Of a stretch of 64,000 bases of DNA, positions 54,257 to 62,821 are shown piece by piece. The stretch comes from Paracerasibacillus soli (lineage in GTDB: Bacteria > Bacillota > Bacilli > Bacillales > Amphibacillaceae). The stretch lies in the NCBI RefSeq assembly GCF_034006335.1, contig NZ_JAWDIQ010000001.1. One strand, 5' to 3'. Under the pieces are notes generated by a model. That model saw only the letters and a list, made by a program, of their open reading frames with translations, made no database searches and was not told the origin of the DNA. Positions within the stretch are counted from its first letter, which is position 1; each line of letters opens with the position of its first letter. The position numbers and the translations under genes are program-made.

Positions 54257-56660
54257 TACAGCAAAAACCTTAACAGAAGATAAAAATGTTTACCGTGTTG
54301 AGGGGTTCTCATGTGCAAATTGTGCTGGTAAGTTTGAAAAAAATGTAAAAGGACTACCAGGAGTGCAAGATGCTAAAGTCAATTTCGGAGCTTCTAAAAT
54401 TGATGTCTTCGGCAGTGCAACCGTTGAAGAACTAGAAAAGGCTGGTGCTTTCGAGAATCTTAAAGTGGCACCAGAGAAAACTAGAAGACGGGTCGAACCT
54501 GTGGTAATTGTAGATGAAAACGTTTACCGTGTTGAAGGTTTCTCCTGTGCAAGCTGTGCAACGAAATTCGAAAAGAATGTAAAACAAATAACGGGAATCC
54601 AGGATGCAAAAGTAAACTTTGGAGCTTCTAAAATTGATGTTTACGGAAACACAACCGTTGAAGAACTTGAAAAAGCAGGTGCTTTCGAGAGTCTTAAAGT
54701 ATTTCCTGAAAAACTAGCGAATCAAACGATACAAGAGGTCAAAGAGGACAGTAAGGCTCATAAAGAAGAGAAAATACCATTTTATAAAAAACACAGTACA
54801 TTACTATTTGCCTCATTACTTATTGCTTTTGGTTATCTTTCTCACTTTGTGAATGGAGAAGATAACCTGGTAACTTCAATGTTATTTGTAGTTTCGATTG
54901 TAATTGGAGGGTATTCACTATTTAAAGTTGGTTTTCAAAATTTGATACGCTTTGATTTCGACATGAAAACCCTGATGACAGTTGCCGTTATTGGAGCGGC
55001 CATCATCGGTGAATGGGCAGAGGCGTCCATTGTTGTCATTCTATTTGCAATCAGTGAAGCACTTGAACGTTTCTCTATGGACAGAGCAAGACAATCCATT
55101 CGTTCATTGATGGATATTGCTCCTAAAGAAGCACTTGTCAGACGAAATGGACAGGAAATAATGATCCATGTAGATGATATTGTTGTAGGCGATATTATGA
55201 TTGTCAAACCAGGGCAAAAAATTGCCATGGATGGGCTAGTTGTGAATGGCTTATCGGCTGTCAATCAGGCAGCTATAACAGGAGAATCAGTTCCTGTTGC
55301 CAAAACGGTAGATGATGAAGTATTTGCAGGTACGCTTAACGAAGAGGGTCTGTTAGAAGTAAAAATAACTAAATATGTAGAAGACACAACTATCGCCAAG
55401 ATTATTCATCTTGTTGAGGAAGCACAAGGGGAGCGTGCTCCAGCCCAAGCATTCGTAGATAAGTTTGCAAAATATTACACTCCGATCATTATGGTTATTG
55501 CAGCCTTGGTTGCAGTCGTTCCACCTTTATTCTTTGGTGGAGGTTGGGATACATGGGTTTACCAAGGATTAGCAGTACTTGTAGTTGGGTGTCCTTGTGC
55601 ATTAGTAATTTCTACTCCAATTTCGATTGTTTCGGCAATTGGAAATGCTGCTAAAAAAGGTGTGTTGATTAAAGGCGGTGTCTATTTGGAGGAATTGGGA
55701 GCCATCAAGGCAATCGCATTTGATAAAACAGGAACACTGACAAAAGGTGTACCTATGGTAACAGATTTTAAAGTATTAAATAATCAAGTGGAAGAAAAAG
55801 AACTATTTTCCATCATTACAGCTTTAGAATATCGTTCACAACATCCACTGGCTTCAGCAATTATGCAGAGGGCTGAGCAAGATAATATTCCTTATTCGAA
55901 TGTGCAAGTGGAAGACTTCACTTCGATTACTGGGCGAGGTATAAAAGGGGTTGTAAACGGAACAACCTATTATATTGGTAGTCCAAGACTTTTTAAGGAA
56001 TTAAATGTTTCCGATTTTAGTCTTGAGTTTGAAAACAATGTGAAAATACTACAAAATCAAGGAAAAACAGCCATGATCATTGGAACGGAACAAACAATCC
56101 TCGGTGTAATTGCCGTTGCAGATGAAGTACGTGAAACAAGCAAAAATGTGATTCAAAAACTTCACCAGTTAGGAATTAAGCACACAATAATGCTGACTGG
56201 TGATAATCAAGGTACCGCAAATGCAATCGGTGCACATGTAGGCGTATCTGATATTCAATCCGAATTGATGCCACAGGATAAATTAGATTTTATTAAAAAA
56301 ATGCAATTGGAGCATGGTAATGTAGCTATGATTGGCGATGGTGTTAATGATGCTCCTGCACTTGCTGCATCCACTGTCGGAATAGCAATGGGCGGGGCTG
56401 GTACAGATACTGCAATCGAAACTGCTGATATTGCCTTAATGGGAGACGATTTAAGCAAACTTCCATTCGCAGTAAGACTCAGTCGAAAAACGCTAAATAT
56501 CATCAAAGCTAACATCACTTTTGCTATTGGAATTAAATTAATTGCTTTACTATTGGTTATTCCAGGCTGGTTAACGCTTTGGATTGCTATTCTTTCAGAT
56601 ATGGGAGCTACTATTTTGGTAGCATTAAATAGTTTGCGACTGATGAGAGTAAAAGAATAG
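54249..56660 (+). CDS. cadA: Cadmium/zinc P-type ATPase CadA with two HMA domains
   Basis: About 803 residues, start TTG 54249 after GGGAGG. Two nearly identical N-terminal metal-binding domains (about residues 12-75 and 90-153) carry GFSCANCAGKFEKNVK and GFSCASCATKFEKNVK, evidently a tandem duplication. The P1B-ATPase core has the transport motif VGCPCALVIST, the phosphorylation site AFDKTGTLTKG, HP locus QHPLAS and hinge MIGDGVNDAPALA. It pumps Cd, Zn and Pb out of the cell and is controlled by CadC. No frameshift is present. Confidence 0.95.
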   Translation: MDNTAKTLTEDKNVYRVEGFSCANCAGKFEKNVKGLPGVQDAKVNFGASKIDVFGSATVEELEKAGAFENLKVAPEKTRRRVEPVVIVDENVYRVEGFSCASCATKFEKNVKQITGIQDAKVNFGASKIDVYGNTTVEELEKAGAFESLKVFPEKLANQTIQEVKEDSKAHKEEKIPFYKKHSTLLFASLLIAFGYLSHFVNGEDNLVTSMLFVVSIVIGGYSLFKVGFQNLIRFDFDMKTLMTVAVIGAAIIGEWAEASIVVILFAISEALERFSMDRARQSIRSLMDIAPKEALVRRNGQEIMIHVDDIVVGDIMIVKPGQKIAMDGLVVNGLSAVNQAAITGESVPVAKTVDDEVFAGTLNEEGLLEVKITKYVEDTTIAKIIHLVEEAQGERAPAQAFVDKFAKYYTPIIMVIAALVAVVPPLFFGGGWDTWVYQGLAVLVVGCPCALVISTPISIVSAIGNAAKKGVLIKGGVYLEELGAIKAIAFDKTGTLTKGVPMVTDFKVLNNQVEEKELFSIITALEYRSQHPLASAIMQRAEQDNIPYSNVQVEDFTSITGRGIKGVVNGTTYYIGSPRLFKELNVSDFSLEFENNVKILQNQGKTAMIIGTEQTILGVIAVADEVRETSKNVIQKLHQLGIKHTIMLTGDNQGTANAIGAHVGVSDIQSELMPQDKLDFIKKMQLEHGNVAMIGDGVNDAPALAASTVGIAMGGAGTDTAIETADIALMGDDLSKLPFAVRLSRKTLNIIKANITFAIGIKLIALLLVIPGWLTLWIAILSDMGATILVALNSLRLMRVKE

Positions 56661-56669
56661 TACACTTTC

Positions 56670-56708
56670 CCCAAGAGTTAGATCTACATTCTAATTCTTG
56701 GGATTTTT
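56670..56708 (+). terminator. cadA terminator
   Basis: CCCAAGAGTTAGA (56670-56682) pairs with TCTAATTCTTGGG (56690-56702) with one mismatch, followed by a T5 run. Confidence 0.75.
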
Positions 56709-56806
56709 CCATTTAGCTAGACCATAGAAGAAAGTGAAAAAGCCAGAAGTATAGGTATACTCAATTATAAGGGCAGAACTTGAATAAGAGAATATTAATA
56801 TTATAC

Positions 56807-56838
56807 TTGACCGTGTACTAAGGTACAGGGTCTATTAT
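56807..56838 (+). promoter_or_regulatory. mer promoter/operator with 20-bp spacer
   Basis: TTGACC and TATTAT are separated by 20 bp, and the spacer holds the dyad GTGTACTAAGGTACAGGG extending to GACC/GGTC at its edges. An overlong spacer with an internal dyad is the mark of MerR-activated promoters, where Hg-MerR untwists the DNA. Confidence 0.8.
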
Positions 56839-56857
56839 GTTTATAGAGGTGAATAAT

Positions 56858-57256
56858 TTGAGCTATCGAATTAGCGTATTTGCTGAAAAATGCGGTGTAA
56901 ATAAAGAAACAATAAGATATTATGAAAAGAAAGAGTTATTAAAAGAGCCTATTCGAACCGATGCAGGTTATAGGATATATACGGATGATGATGTTAAGCG
57001 TGTGAAATTTATCAAAAGACTGCAAGACCTTGGATTTTCATTGAGTGAAAGCTATAAATTACTTGGTGTTGTTGATAATGATAACGTACGCTGCCAAGGT
57101 ATGTATGAATTTGTATTGAGAAAGGAGAAAGAGATTCAAAAACAAATTGCAGATTTAAAAAGAACAGAGTCCATGTTACAAGATTTAAAAAACAGGTGTC
57201 CTGATCAAAAAGCAATACACCAATGTCCAATTATTGAATGGTTAGTATTTGATTAA
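56858..57256 (+). CDS. merR: Mercury-responsive regulator MerR
   Basis: About 132 residues. TTG 56858 after AGAGGTG is preferred, because the upstream ATG at 56837 lies on the promoter's -10 box. The N-terminal winged HTH is typical (AEKCGVNKETIRYYEKKELL, TDAGYRIYTDDDVKRVKFI). Three cysteines in the usual positions (VRCQGMY, NRCPDQK, HQCPIIE) bind Hg(II) at the dimer interface. It controls itself and merA from the operator described above. It resembles the Bacillus MerR type. Confidence 0.9.
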   Translation: MSYRISVFAEKCGVNKETIRYYEKKELLKEPIRTDAGYRIYTDDDVKRVKFIKRLQDLGFSLSESYKLLGVVDNDNVRCQGMYEFVLRKEKEIQKQIADLKRTESMLQDLKNRCPDQKAIHQCPIIEWLVFD

Positions 57257-57290
57257 ACATATCATCAATTTTATAAATGAGGAGAATTAA

Positions 57291-58938
57291 ATGATGAGAA
57301 AATATCGTGTTAAAATCAACGGAATGACCTGTACAGGGTGTGAACAACATATTGATACTGTATTAACCAGTATAGGCGGTAAAAATATCGAAACCAATTT
57401 TCAACGTGGTGAATCTGTATTTGAATTACCTGATGGAATTAATGCTGAGAAGGTAAAACAGGCAATTAAGCAAGCAAAATACCAAGCTGTAGAAATAGAT
57501 GAAATTTCGACGCAGAAGCCAAAAGATATTGAATTAGATAATAAAAAAAGTTATGATTTACTCATCATTGGTTCAGGAGGGGCAGCTTTTTCTGCTGCGA
57601 TTAAATCAATTGAATACGGTGCAAAAGTTGGAATGATTGAGCGTGGAACAGTAGGAGGGACTTGTGTAAATATTGGCTGTGTTCCATCAAAAACACTTCT
57701 TAGAGCAGGGGAAATCAATCATTTAGTAAAAACAAATCCATTCATAGGTATACAAACATCTGCTGGGGAAGTCGATTTAGCCTCTTTGGTGAATCAAAAG
57801 AATGAATTAGTTAGCGAACTTCGAAATCAAAAATATATAGATTTAATTGATGAATATCGCATTGATTTAATAAAGGGTGAAGCTAAGTTTGTTGATGAAA
57901 ATACAGTTAAGGTAAATGGGGAGAAACTTTCTGCAAAACGCTTTTTAATTGCAACAGGTGCTTCGTCATCTATACCAATGATTTCAGGACTTAATGAAGT
58001 GGACTATCTAACAAGTACAACGCTACTCGAATTAAAAAAGGTGGCTAAACGATTAACTGTTATTGGTTCAGGCTATATCGGATTGGAACTTGGACAGCTA
58101 TTTCATAATTTAGGTTCAGAAGTCACACTTATACAAAGAAGTGATCGGCTATTAAAAGAGTATGACCCAGAAATTTCAGAAGCTGTAGAAAGAGTCTTAA
58201 TGAGCAGGGTATAAACCTTATTAAAGAGGTAACTTATGAGCGTATAGAACAAGTTGGAGAGATAAAAAAGGTTAATATAACGGTAGATGGTAAGAAAAAG
58301 TCGTAGAATCAGAGCAACTACTTATTGCAACAGGAAGAAAGCCAAATACGGATTCCTTAAATTTAAGTGCAGCAGGTGTTAAAATCGGAAAACGAAATGA
58401 AATCCTGATAAATGATTATGCTAGAACAAGTAATGAGAAGATTTATGCAGCAGGAGATGTAACATTAGGGCCCCAATTTGTTTATGTAGCAGCCTATGAA
58501 GGTGGAATTGTTGCTGATAATGCGATTGGTGGGTTAAATAAAAAATTAGATTTATCCGTTGTTCCTGGTGTTACATTTACAAATCCATCGGTTGCAACAG
58601 TTGGGTTAACTGAAGAACAAGCAAATGAAAAAGGCTATGAAGTAAAAACATCTGTATTATCTTTAGATGCCGTTCCAAGAGCACTAGTAAATCGTGAAAC
58701 GACAGGTGTATTTAAGATTGTTGCTGATGCTAAAACATTAAAAGTTCTTGGGGTTCATATTGTATCCGAAAATGCAGGAGATGTAATTTATGCAGCTTCG
58801 TTAGTAGTAAAGCATGGTTTAACCGTCGACGATTTAAAAGATAGCCTTGCACCATATTTAACAATGGCTGAAGGGCTAAGGCTAGCTGCTCTTACATTTG
58901 ATAAAGATGTTTCGAAATTATCTTGTTGTGCAGGGTAA
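57291..58938 (+). CDS. merA: Mercuric reductase MerA (frameshifted)
   Basis: Start ATG 57291 after GAGGAG. Missing A residues near 58200 and 58292 split a protein of about 549 residues. An N-terminal HMA domain has GMTCTGCEQHI. The flavoprotein core shows GSGGAAFSAAIKS, the redox pair GGTCVNIGCVPSK and a second nucleotide site VIGSGYIGLELGQ. The C-terminal cysteine pair SCC needed for Hg delivery is intact. It reduces Hg(II) to volatile Hg(0) with NADPH. No merT, merP or merB is visible nearby. Confidence 0.9.
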
Positions 58939-59022
58939 AGTACTGATTTTATGGGGCAGGTTAGTAAAGGAGTAATTGTTTCCGTTTCACCACAAATGAG
59001 TCATCTTGTGAAATAAAGAGTA

Positions 59023-59057
59023 AAGGCTATCCAAACTTAAAGGACAGCCTTCTTTTT
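59023..59057. terminator. Terminator between merA and the convergent transporter
   Basis: AAGGCTATCC (59023-59032) pairs with GGACAGCCTT (59042-59051), one mismatch, followed by T7 on the plus strand. It overlaps the last codons of the minus-strand gene. Confidence 0.6.
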
Positions 59058-59993
59058 TCTTGTGTAAAGTAGTATCTGCGAGACAATGGCGAGCACTGGT
59101 AATTCAATCAAAGGTCCAATAACTAAAGCTAGAGCAATGAGAGGCTGATCAGGGAATGCGGTCACAGCTATAGCCAAAGAAACTGGTGAATTTCTTGCAA
59201 TAATCGTCATATTTAAGCTAACTGAATCTGCATAGGAAAACTTTAAAAACCTTCCAACTAAGCGTCCTACTACATAGTTAATAACAAAAAACAACAAAAC
59301 TGGAATAATTAAAATGTAAATGACTTCTAGGTTTTCAAGCAAGTAAGAACCTTGGGAAGCAAACATTGCCATAATAGCCAATGATAAAAAGAAAATCTGA
59401 GCATTGGCGAAAAAAGGGATAATCTTTTTATTTAAAACTGATTTTTTTCTTAGTAAGAATCGAGTAAGATGAGCAAGTACAAAAGGAATAATCAATACAA
59501 TCAATATACTCTCTATAAGCGTTGATATGGGTATCGTTTCAATAGTTCCGGCAAATAGTAACAAATATATTGGCAAAAGTACGACTTGTAAAATTAAGTT
59601 AATCGGTAAAACTGATGTTGAAAGAGATACATTTCCTTTTGCAATGCCAGTAAATGCGAGATACCAATCTGTACAAGGTGTCACCATAAGCATAATAAAA
59701 CCGATCCATAAAGCTGGATAATCAGCTAAGAAAATGGAACCCAAACCCCAAGCTATTACTGGTGTCCATATAAAATTTATGATTGTGTTAGCTCCAAGGA
59801 ATTTAATGTTTGAAAAAGCCTTTTTTAATTGTTGCAATGGAATTGTTAAAAACAACCCATATAGCATCAAGAATAGAAACGGAATAACTAAAGTCTCCGC
59901 ATATTGTTCAATCATGTTTACTTGTCCTAATAAAAGTCCTAAACCAACAGCAATTAATATAATAACAGTTTGTAGTTTATCTAATAAGCCCAT
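59037..59993 (-). CDS. ACR3-like / bile acid:sodium symporter family transporter
   Basis: A complete 318-residue membrane protein with about ten helices. The MVTPCTDWYLAFTGIAKGN segment holds the cysteine-containing discontinuous helix of the ACR3 arsenite exporter group, and FLKFSYADSVSLNMTIIARNSPVSLA is the second family signature. This subgroup is usually called 'arsenic resistance protein' in bacilli. It is transcribed away from arsR, so it is either a second As(III) exporter or a relative with another substrate. Confidence in the specific substrate is low. Confidence 0.65.
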   Translation of the reverse strand: MGLLDKLQTVIILIAVGLGLLLGQVNMIEQYAETLVIPFLFLMLYGLFLTIPLQQLKKAFSNIKFLGANTIINFIWTPVIAWGLGSIFLADYPALWIGFIMLMVTPCTDWYLAFTGIAKGNVSLSTSVLPINLILQVVLLPIYLLLFAGTIETIPISTLIESILIVLIIPFVLAHLTRFLLRKKSVLNKKIIPFFANAQIFFLSLAIMAMFASQGSYLLENLEVIYILIIPVLLFFVINYVVGRLVGRFLKFSYADSVSLNMTIIARNSPVSLAIAVTAFPDQPLIALALVIGPLIELPVLAIVSQILLYTRKKKAVL

Positions 59994-60192
59994 AGATCAA
60001 TCACTTTCTTCTTAGAGATAGTTCAGTACAATTTACTTTCTTACAGATTAGTATAATACATTCCGAGAACAATTACTTTTAATGCGTATTATTCCGCAAT
60101 ATAGAGACGTGACTTATACTCTAGTGTAAACAGCTAAAATTAAAGGTATTAGCAGTTGTTACAAAATCATCACATATTTACGTTCTTTTTCA

Positions 60193-60221
60193 TTGTATAT
60201 ATAAGCGAATAGTTATATACT
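60193..60221 (+). promoter_or_regulatory. ars operon promoter
   Basis: TTGTAT (60193-60198) and TATACT (60216-60221) are 17 bp apart. The spacer region contains a TATATA...TATATA dyad that may be the ArsR operator. Confidence 0.55.
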
Positions 60222-60253
60222 TATTCCATAATAAACAAGAAGGAGGAATGGTT

Positions 60254-60598
60254 ATGCTAAAAACAGCAATTGAAATGGAAAAAGCTGCTGTAATTTTAAA
60301 GTTACTTGGTGACAAGACACGATTGACAATGATGAAATTAATGGATGATCATGCTTGTTGTGTATGTGAATTCGTGGAAATATTTCAAATGAGTCAACCA
60401 GCAATTAGTCAACATTTACGTAAGCTGAAAGATTTAGGATTAGTCGAGGAGGAAAGAAAAGGGCAATGGATCTTTTTCTCGGTCAATAAGAATAATGAGT
60501 ATTATTCCTTTATTAAAGATATTCTCGATCAATTGCCAAGTCAAAACGATAAAATAAAGGAATTAGAAGAAAACGGTACACGAATTTCTTGTTGTTAA
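60254..60598 (+). CDS. arsR: Arsenical repressor ArsR
   Basis: About 114 residues. Start ATG 60254, eight bases after AAGGAGG; an ATG at 60248 is too close to that site. The metal-binding pair is HACCVCEFVEIF in the recognition region and the winged helix is MSQPAISQHLRKLKDLGLV. A C-terminal Cys pair (ISCC) is an extra possible As(III) ligand. It represses arsRBCDA until arsenite binds. Confidence 0.9.
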   Translation: MLKTAIEMEKAAVILKLLGDKTRLTMMKLMDDHACCVCEFVEIFQMSQPAISQHLRKLKDLGLVEEERKGQWIFFSVNKNNEYYSFIKDILDQLPSQNDKIKELEENGTRISCC

Positions 60599-60613
60599 AT
60601 TGGAGGTATTATT

Positions 60614-61913
60614 TTGTCAACAATGCTTATACTCGCAATTTTAATTTTTATAGCGACCCTAGTCTTCGTAATTTGGCAGCCAAAAGGTTTAAACATTGGC
60701 TGGTCTGCAATGGGCGGAGCAGTTATTGCTTTATTAGTGGGGGTCGTAGGGTTTAGTGATGTAATCGAAGTAACAGAAATTGTATGGAATGCAACCCTTG
60801 CCTTTGTTGCCATTATTCTTATCTCTTTAATATTAGATGAGATAGGATTATTTGAATGGGCTGCTTTACATATGGCCCGATTTGCAAAGGGCAATGGAAT
60901 AAAAATGTTTGTCTATATCAGTATATTAGGTGCAATTGTTGCCGCCTTATTTGCGAATGATGGTGCAGCATTGATCCTAACACCAATCGTACTTGCAATG
61001 GTGCGTAATTTGAATTTCAAAGAAAAAATGATTTTTCCGTTTATCATGGCGAGTGGATTTATTGCTGATACAACTTCATTGCCATTTATTGTAAGTAACC
61101 TTGTAAATATAGTGTCTGCAGACTTCTTTGGTATTGGATTTGTTGAGTATGCTTTACGAATGTTCATTCCAAATATATTTTCACTAATTGCAACTATTTC
61201 GGTGTTACTGATTTATTTTAGAAAAAGTATTCCAAAATCATATGATGTTACTAAATTAGGTGAACCTAAAGATGCAATTAGGGATCATAGAATGTTTTCG
61301 GTTATCATGGTATGTCCTAGCTTTATTAGTAATTGGATACTTTACAAGCGAATTTATTAATATACCTGTTTCTATTATTGCGGGAACCATTGCCATATTC
61401 TTCATCATTATGGCTAGACAAAGTAGTGCAGTGAATACAAAAAAAGCTATTAAGGGAGCACCTTGGGATATTGTGTTCTTTTCCATTGGAATGTATGTTG
61501 TAGTGTATGGATTAGGAAATGCTGGTCTCACATCTGCACTAGCAAGTGTGATTCAAGCTGTATCCGATGAAGGCTTGTTTGTTGCTACAGTTGGTATGGG
61601 GTTCATTGCTGCTTTTCTATCATCTATCATGAATAATATGCCAACGGTATTGATTGACGCTTTAGCAATTGCTGAAACAAATACTTCTGGTGTGTTAAGG
61701 GAAGCACTTGTTTATGCAAATATAGTCGGGGCAGATTTAGGTCCAAAGATCACACCAATAGGATCCTTAGCAACCTTAGTATGGCTCCATGTGTTAACTC
61801 AAAAAGGTATTAAGATTTCTTGGGGTACCTATTTCAAAACTGGTATTATTTTAACAATACCAATCCTGTTCATCACACTATTAGGTCTATATTTAACGTT
61901 GACTATATTCTAA
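60614..61913 (+). CDS. arsB: Arsenite efflux pump ArsB (frameshifted)
   Basis: Start TTG 60614 after GGAGG. One extra T in the run near 61303 breaks the frame. Restored, about 430 residues with about 12 helices. It shows ArsB landmarks: KGLNIGWSAMGGAVIALL, ALFANDGAALILTPIVLAM, GFIADTTSLPFIVSNLVNI and MNNMPTVLIDALAIA. It exports As(III)/Sb(III), alone with the proton gradient or with ArsA as ATP-driven motor. It is the second gene of the ars operon. Confidence 0.9.
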
Positions 61914-61927
61914 AAAGGAGCATTTGT

Positions 61928-62347
61928 ATGGATAAAAAAACAATTTATCTTTTATGTACTGGTAACTCTTGCAGAAGCCAAATGGCAGAAGGTTGGGCGA
62001 AGCAACTTCTTGGAGATGAATGGGAAGTTAGAAGTGCTGGAATTGAGGCACATGGCTTGAACCCGAATGCTGTCAAAGCAATGAATGAAGTAGGAATAGC
62101 CATTTCTGACCATGAATCAGAACTGATTGATAAGGAGTACCTCGATAATGCAACGTTAGCAGTAACTCTTTGCGGTGATGCAGCTGATCGTTGTCCAATG
62201 ACACCGCCACATGTTAGAAGAGAACATTGGGGTTTTGATGATCCTGCAAAGGCAGAGGGAACAGATGAAGAGAAATGGGCTGTTTTCCAGCGAGTTCGTG
62301 ACGAAATTGGTGAACGAATCAAACGATTTGCTGAAACAGGGGAATAA
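61928..62347 (+). CDS. arsC: Arsenate reductase ArsC (thioredoxin-coupled)
   Basis: A complete 139-residue protein. The P-loop is LLCTGNSCRSQMAEGWA with the nucleophilic Cys10, and the redox pair Cys82/Cys89 is in TLCGDAADRCPMTPP. This is the low-molecular-weight-phosphatase-like ArsC of Gram-positive bacteria, which converts arsenate to arsenite for ArsB. It lies 14 bases after arsB. Confidence 0.95.
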   Translation: MDKKTIYLLCTGNSCRSQMAEGWAKQLLGDEWEVRSAGIEAHGLNPNAVKAMNEVGIAISDHESELIDKEYLDNATLAVTLCGDAADRCPMTPPHVRREHWGFDDPAKAEGTDEEKWAVFQRVRDEIGERIKRFAETGE

Positions 62348-62431
62348 AAGATAGGCCGTGATCTAATACTGGGCTTATCTTCTGATTAAGATATAAGGAT
62401 ATAATTATATATTAATGCGAGGAGGACAAAA

Positions 62432-62821
62432 ATGATGAAAAAAGTAGAAATTTTTGATCCAGCAATGTGTTGTTCAACAGGTGTCTGTGGACCAGGTGTT
62501 GATCCGAACTTAACAAGGGTTGCTTCAACTGTGTATTCACTGGAACAAAAGGGTGTAGATATTAAGAGATTTAATTTAGCAAATGATCCTGCAGCTTTTG
62601 TAGATAATGAAACGGTTAATCGGATACTTCAGGAAAAAGGGGCAGATGCACTTCCTATAACATTTTTAGATGGGGAAGTTGCTAAAGTAGGAGTATATCC
62701 AACCAACAAGGAATTTTCGGAATGGTTGGAGGTAAGTGCGGAGGAATTGACCCAGAAACCTCGTGTACGTGTTTCTGTAAAACTGACTAAAGGAGAATCT
62801 TATAATGTATACACTGTATAA
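62432..62821 (+). CDS. arsD: Arsenic metallochaperone ArsD
   Basis: A complete protein of about 129 residues from ATG 62432 (or 62435) after GAGGAGG. It has the ArsD cysteines MCCSTGVCGPGVDP (Cys12, 13 and 18) that pass As(III) to ArsA, and the family core TRVASTVYSLEQKGVDIKRF. The vicinal C-terminal Cys pairs of some ArsD proteins are absent. It overlaps the start of arsA. Confidence 0.9.
   Translation: MMKKVEIFDPAMCCSTGVCGPGVDPNLTRVASTVYSLEQKGVDIKRFNLANDPAAFVDNETVNRILQEKGADALPITFLDGEVAKVGVYPTNKEFSEWLEVSAEELTQKPRVRVSVKLTKGESYNVYTV

Noticed and set aside
56255..56674. Minus-strand frame opposite the end of cadA
   Set aside because: Antisense shadow of a well-supported ATPase, no RBS.
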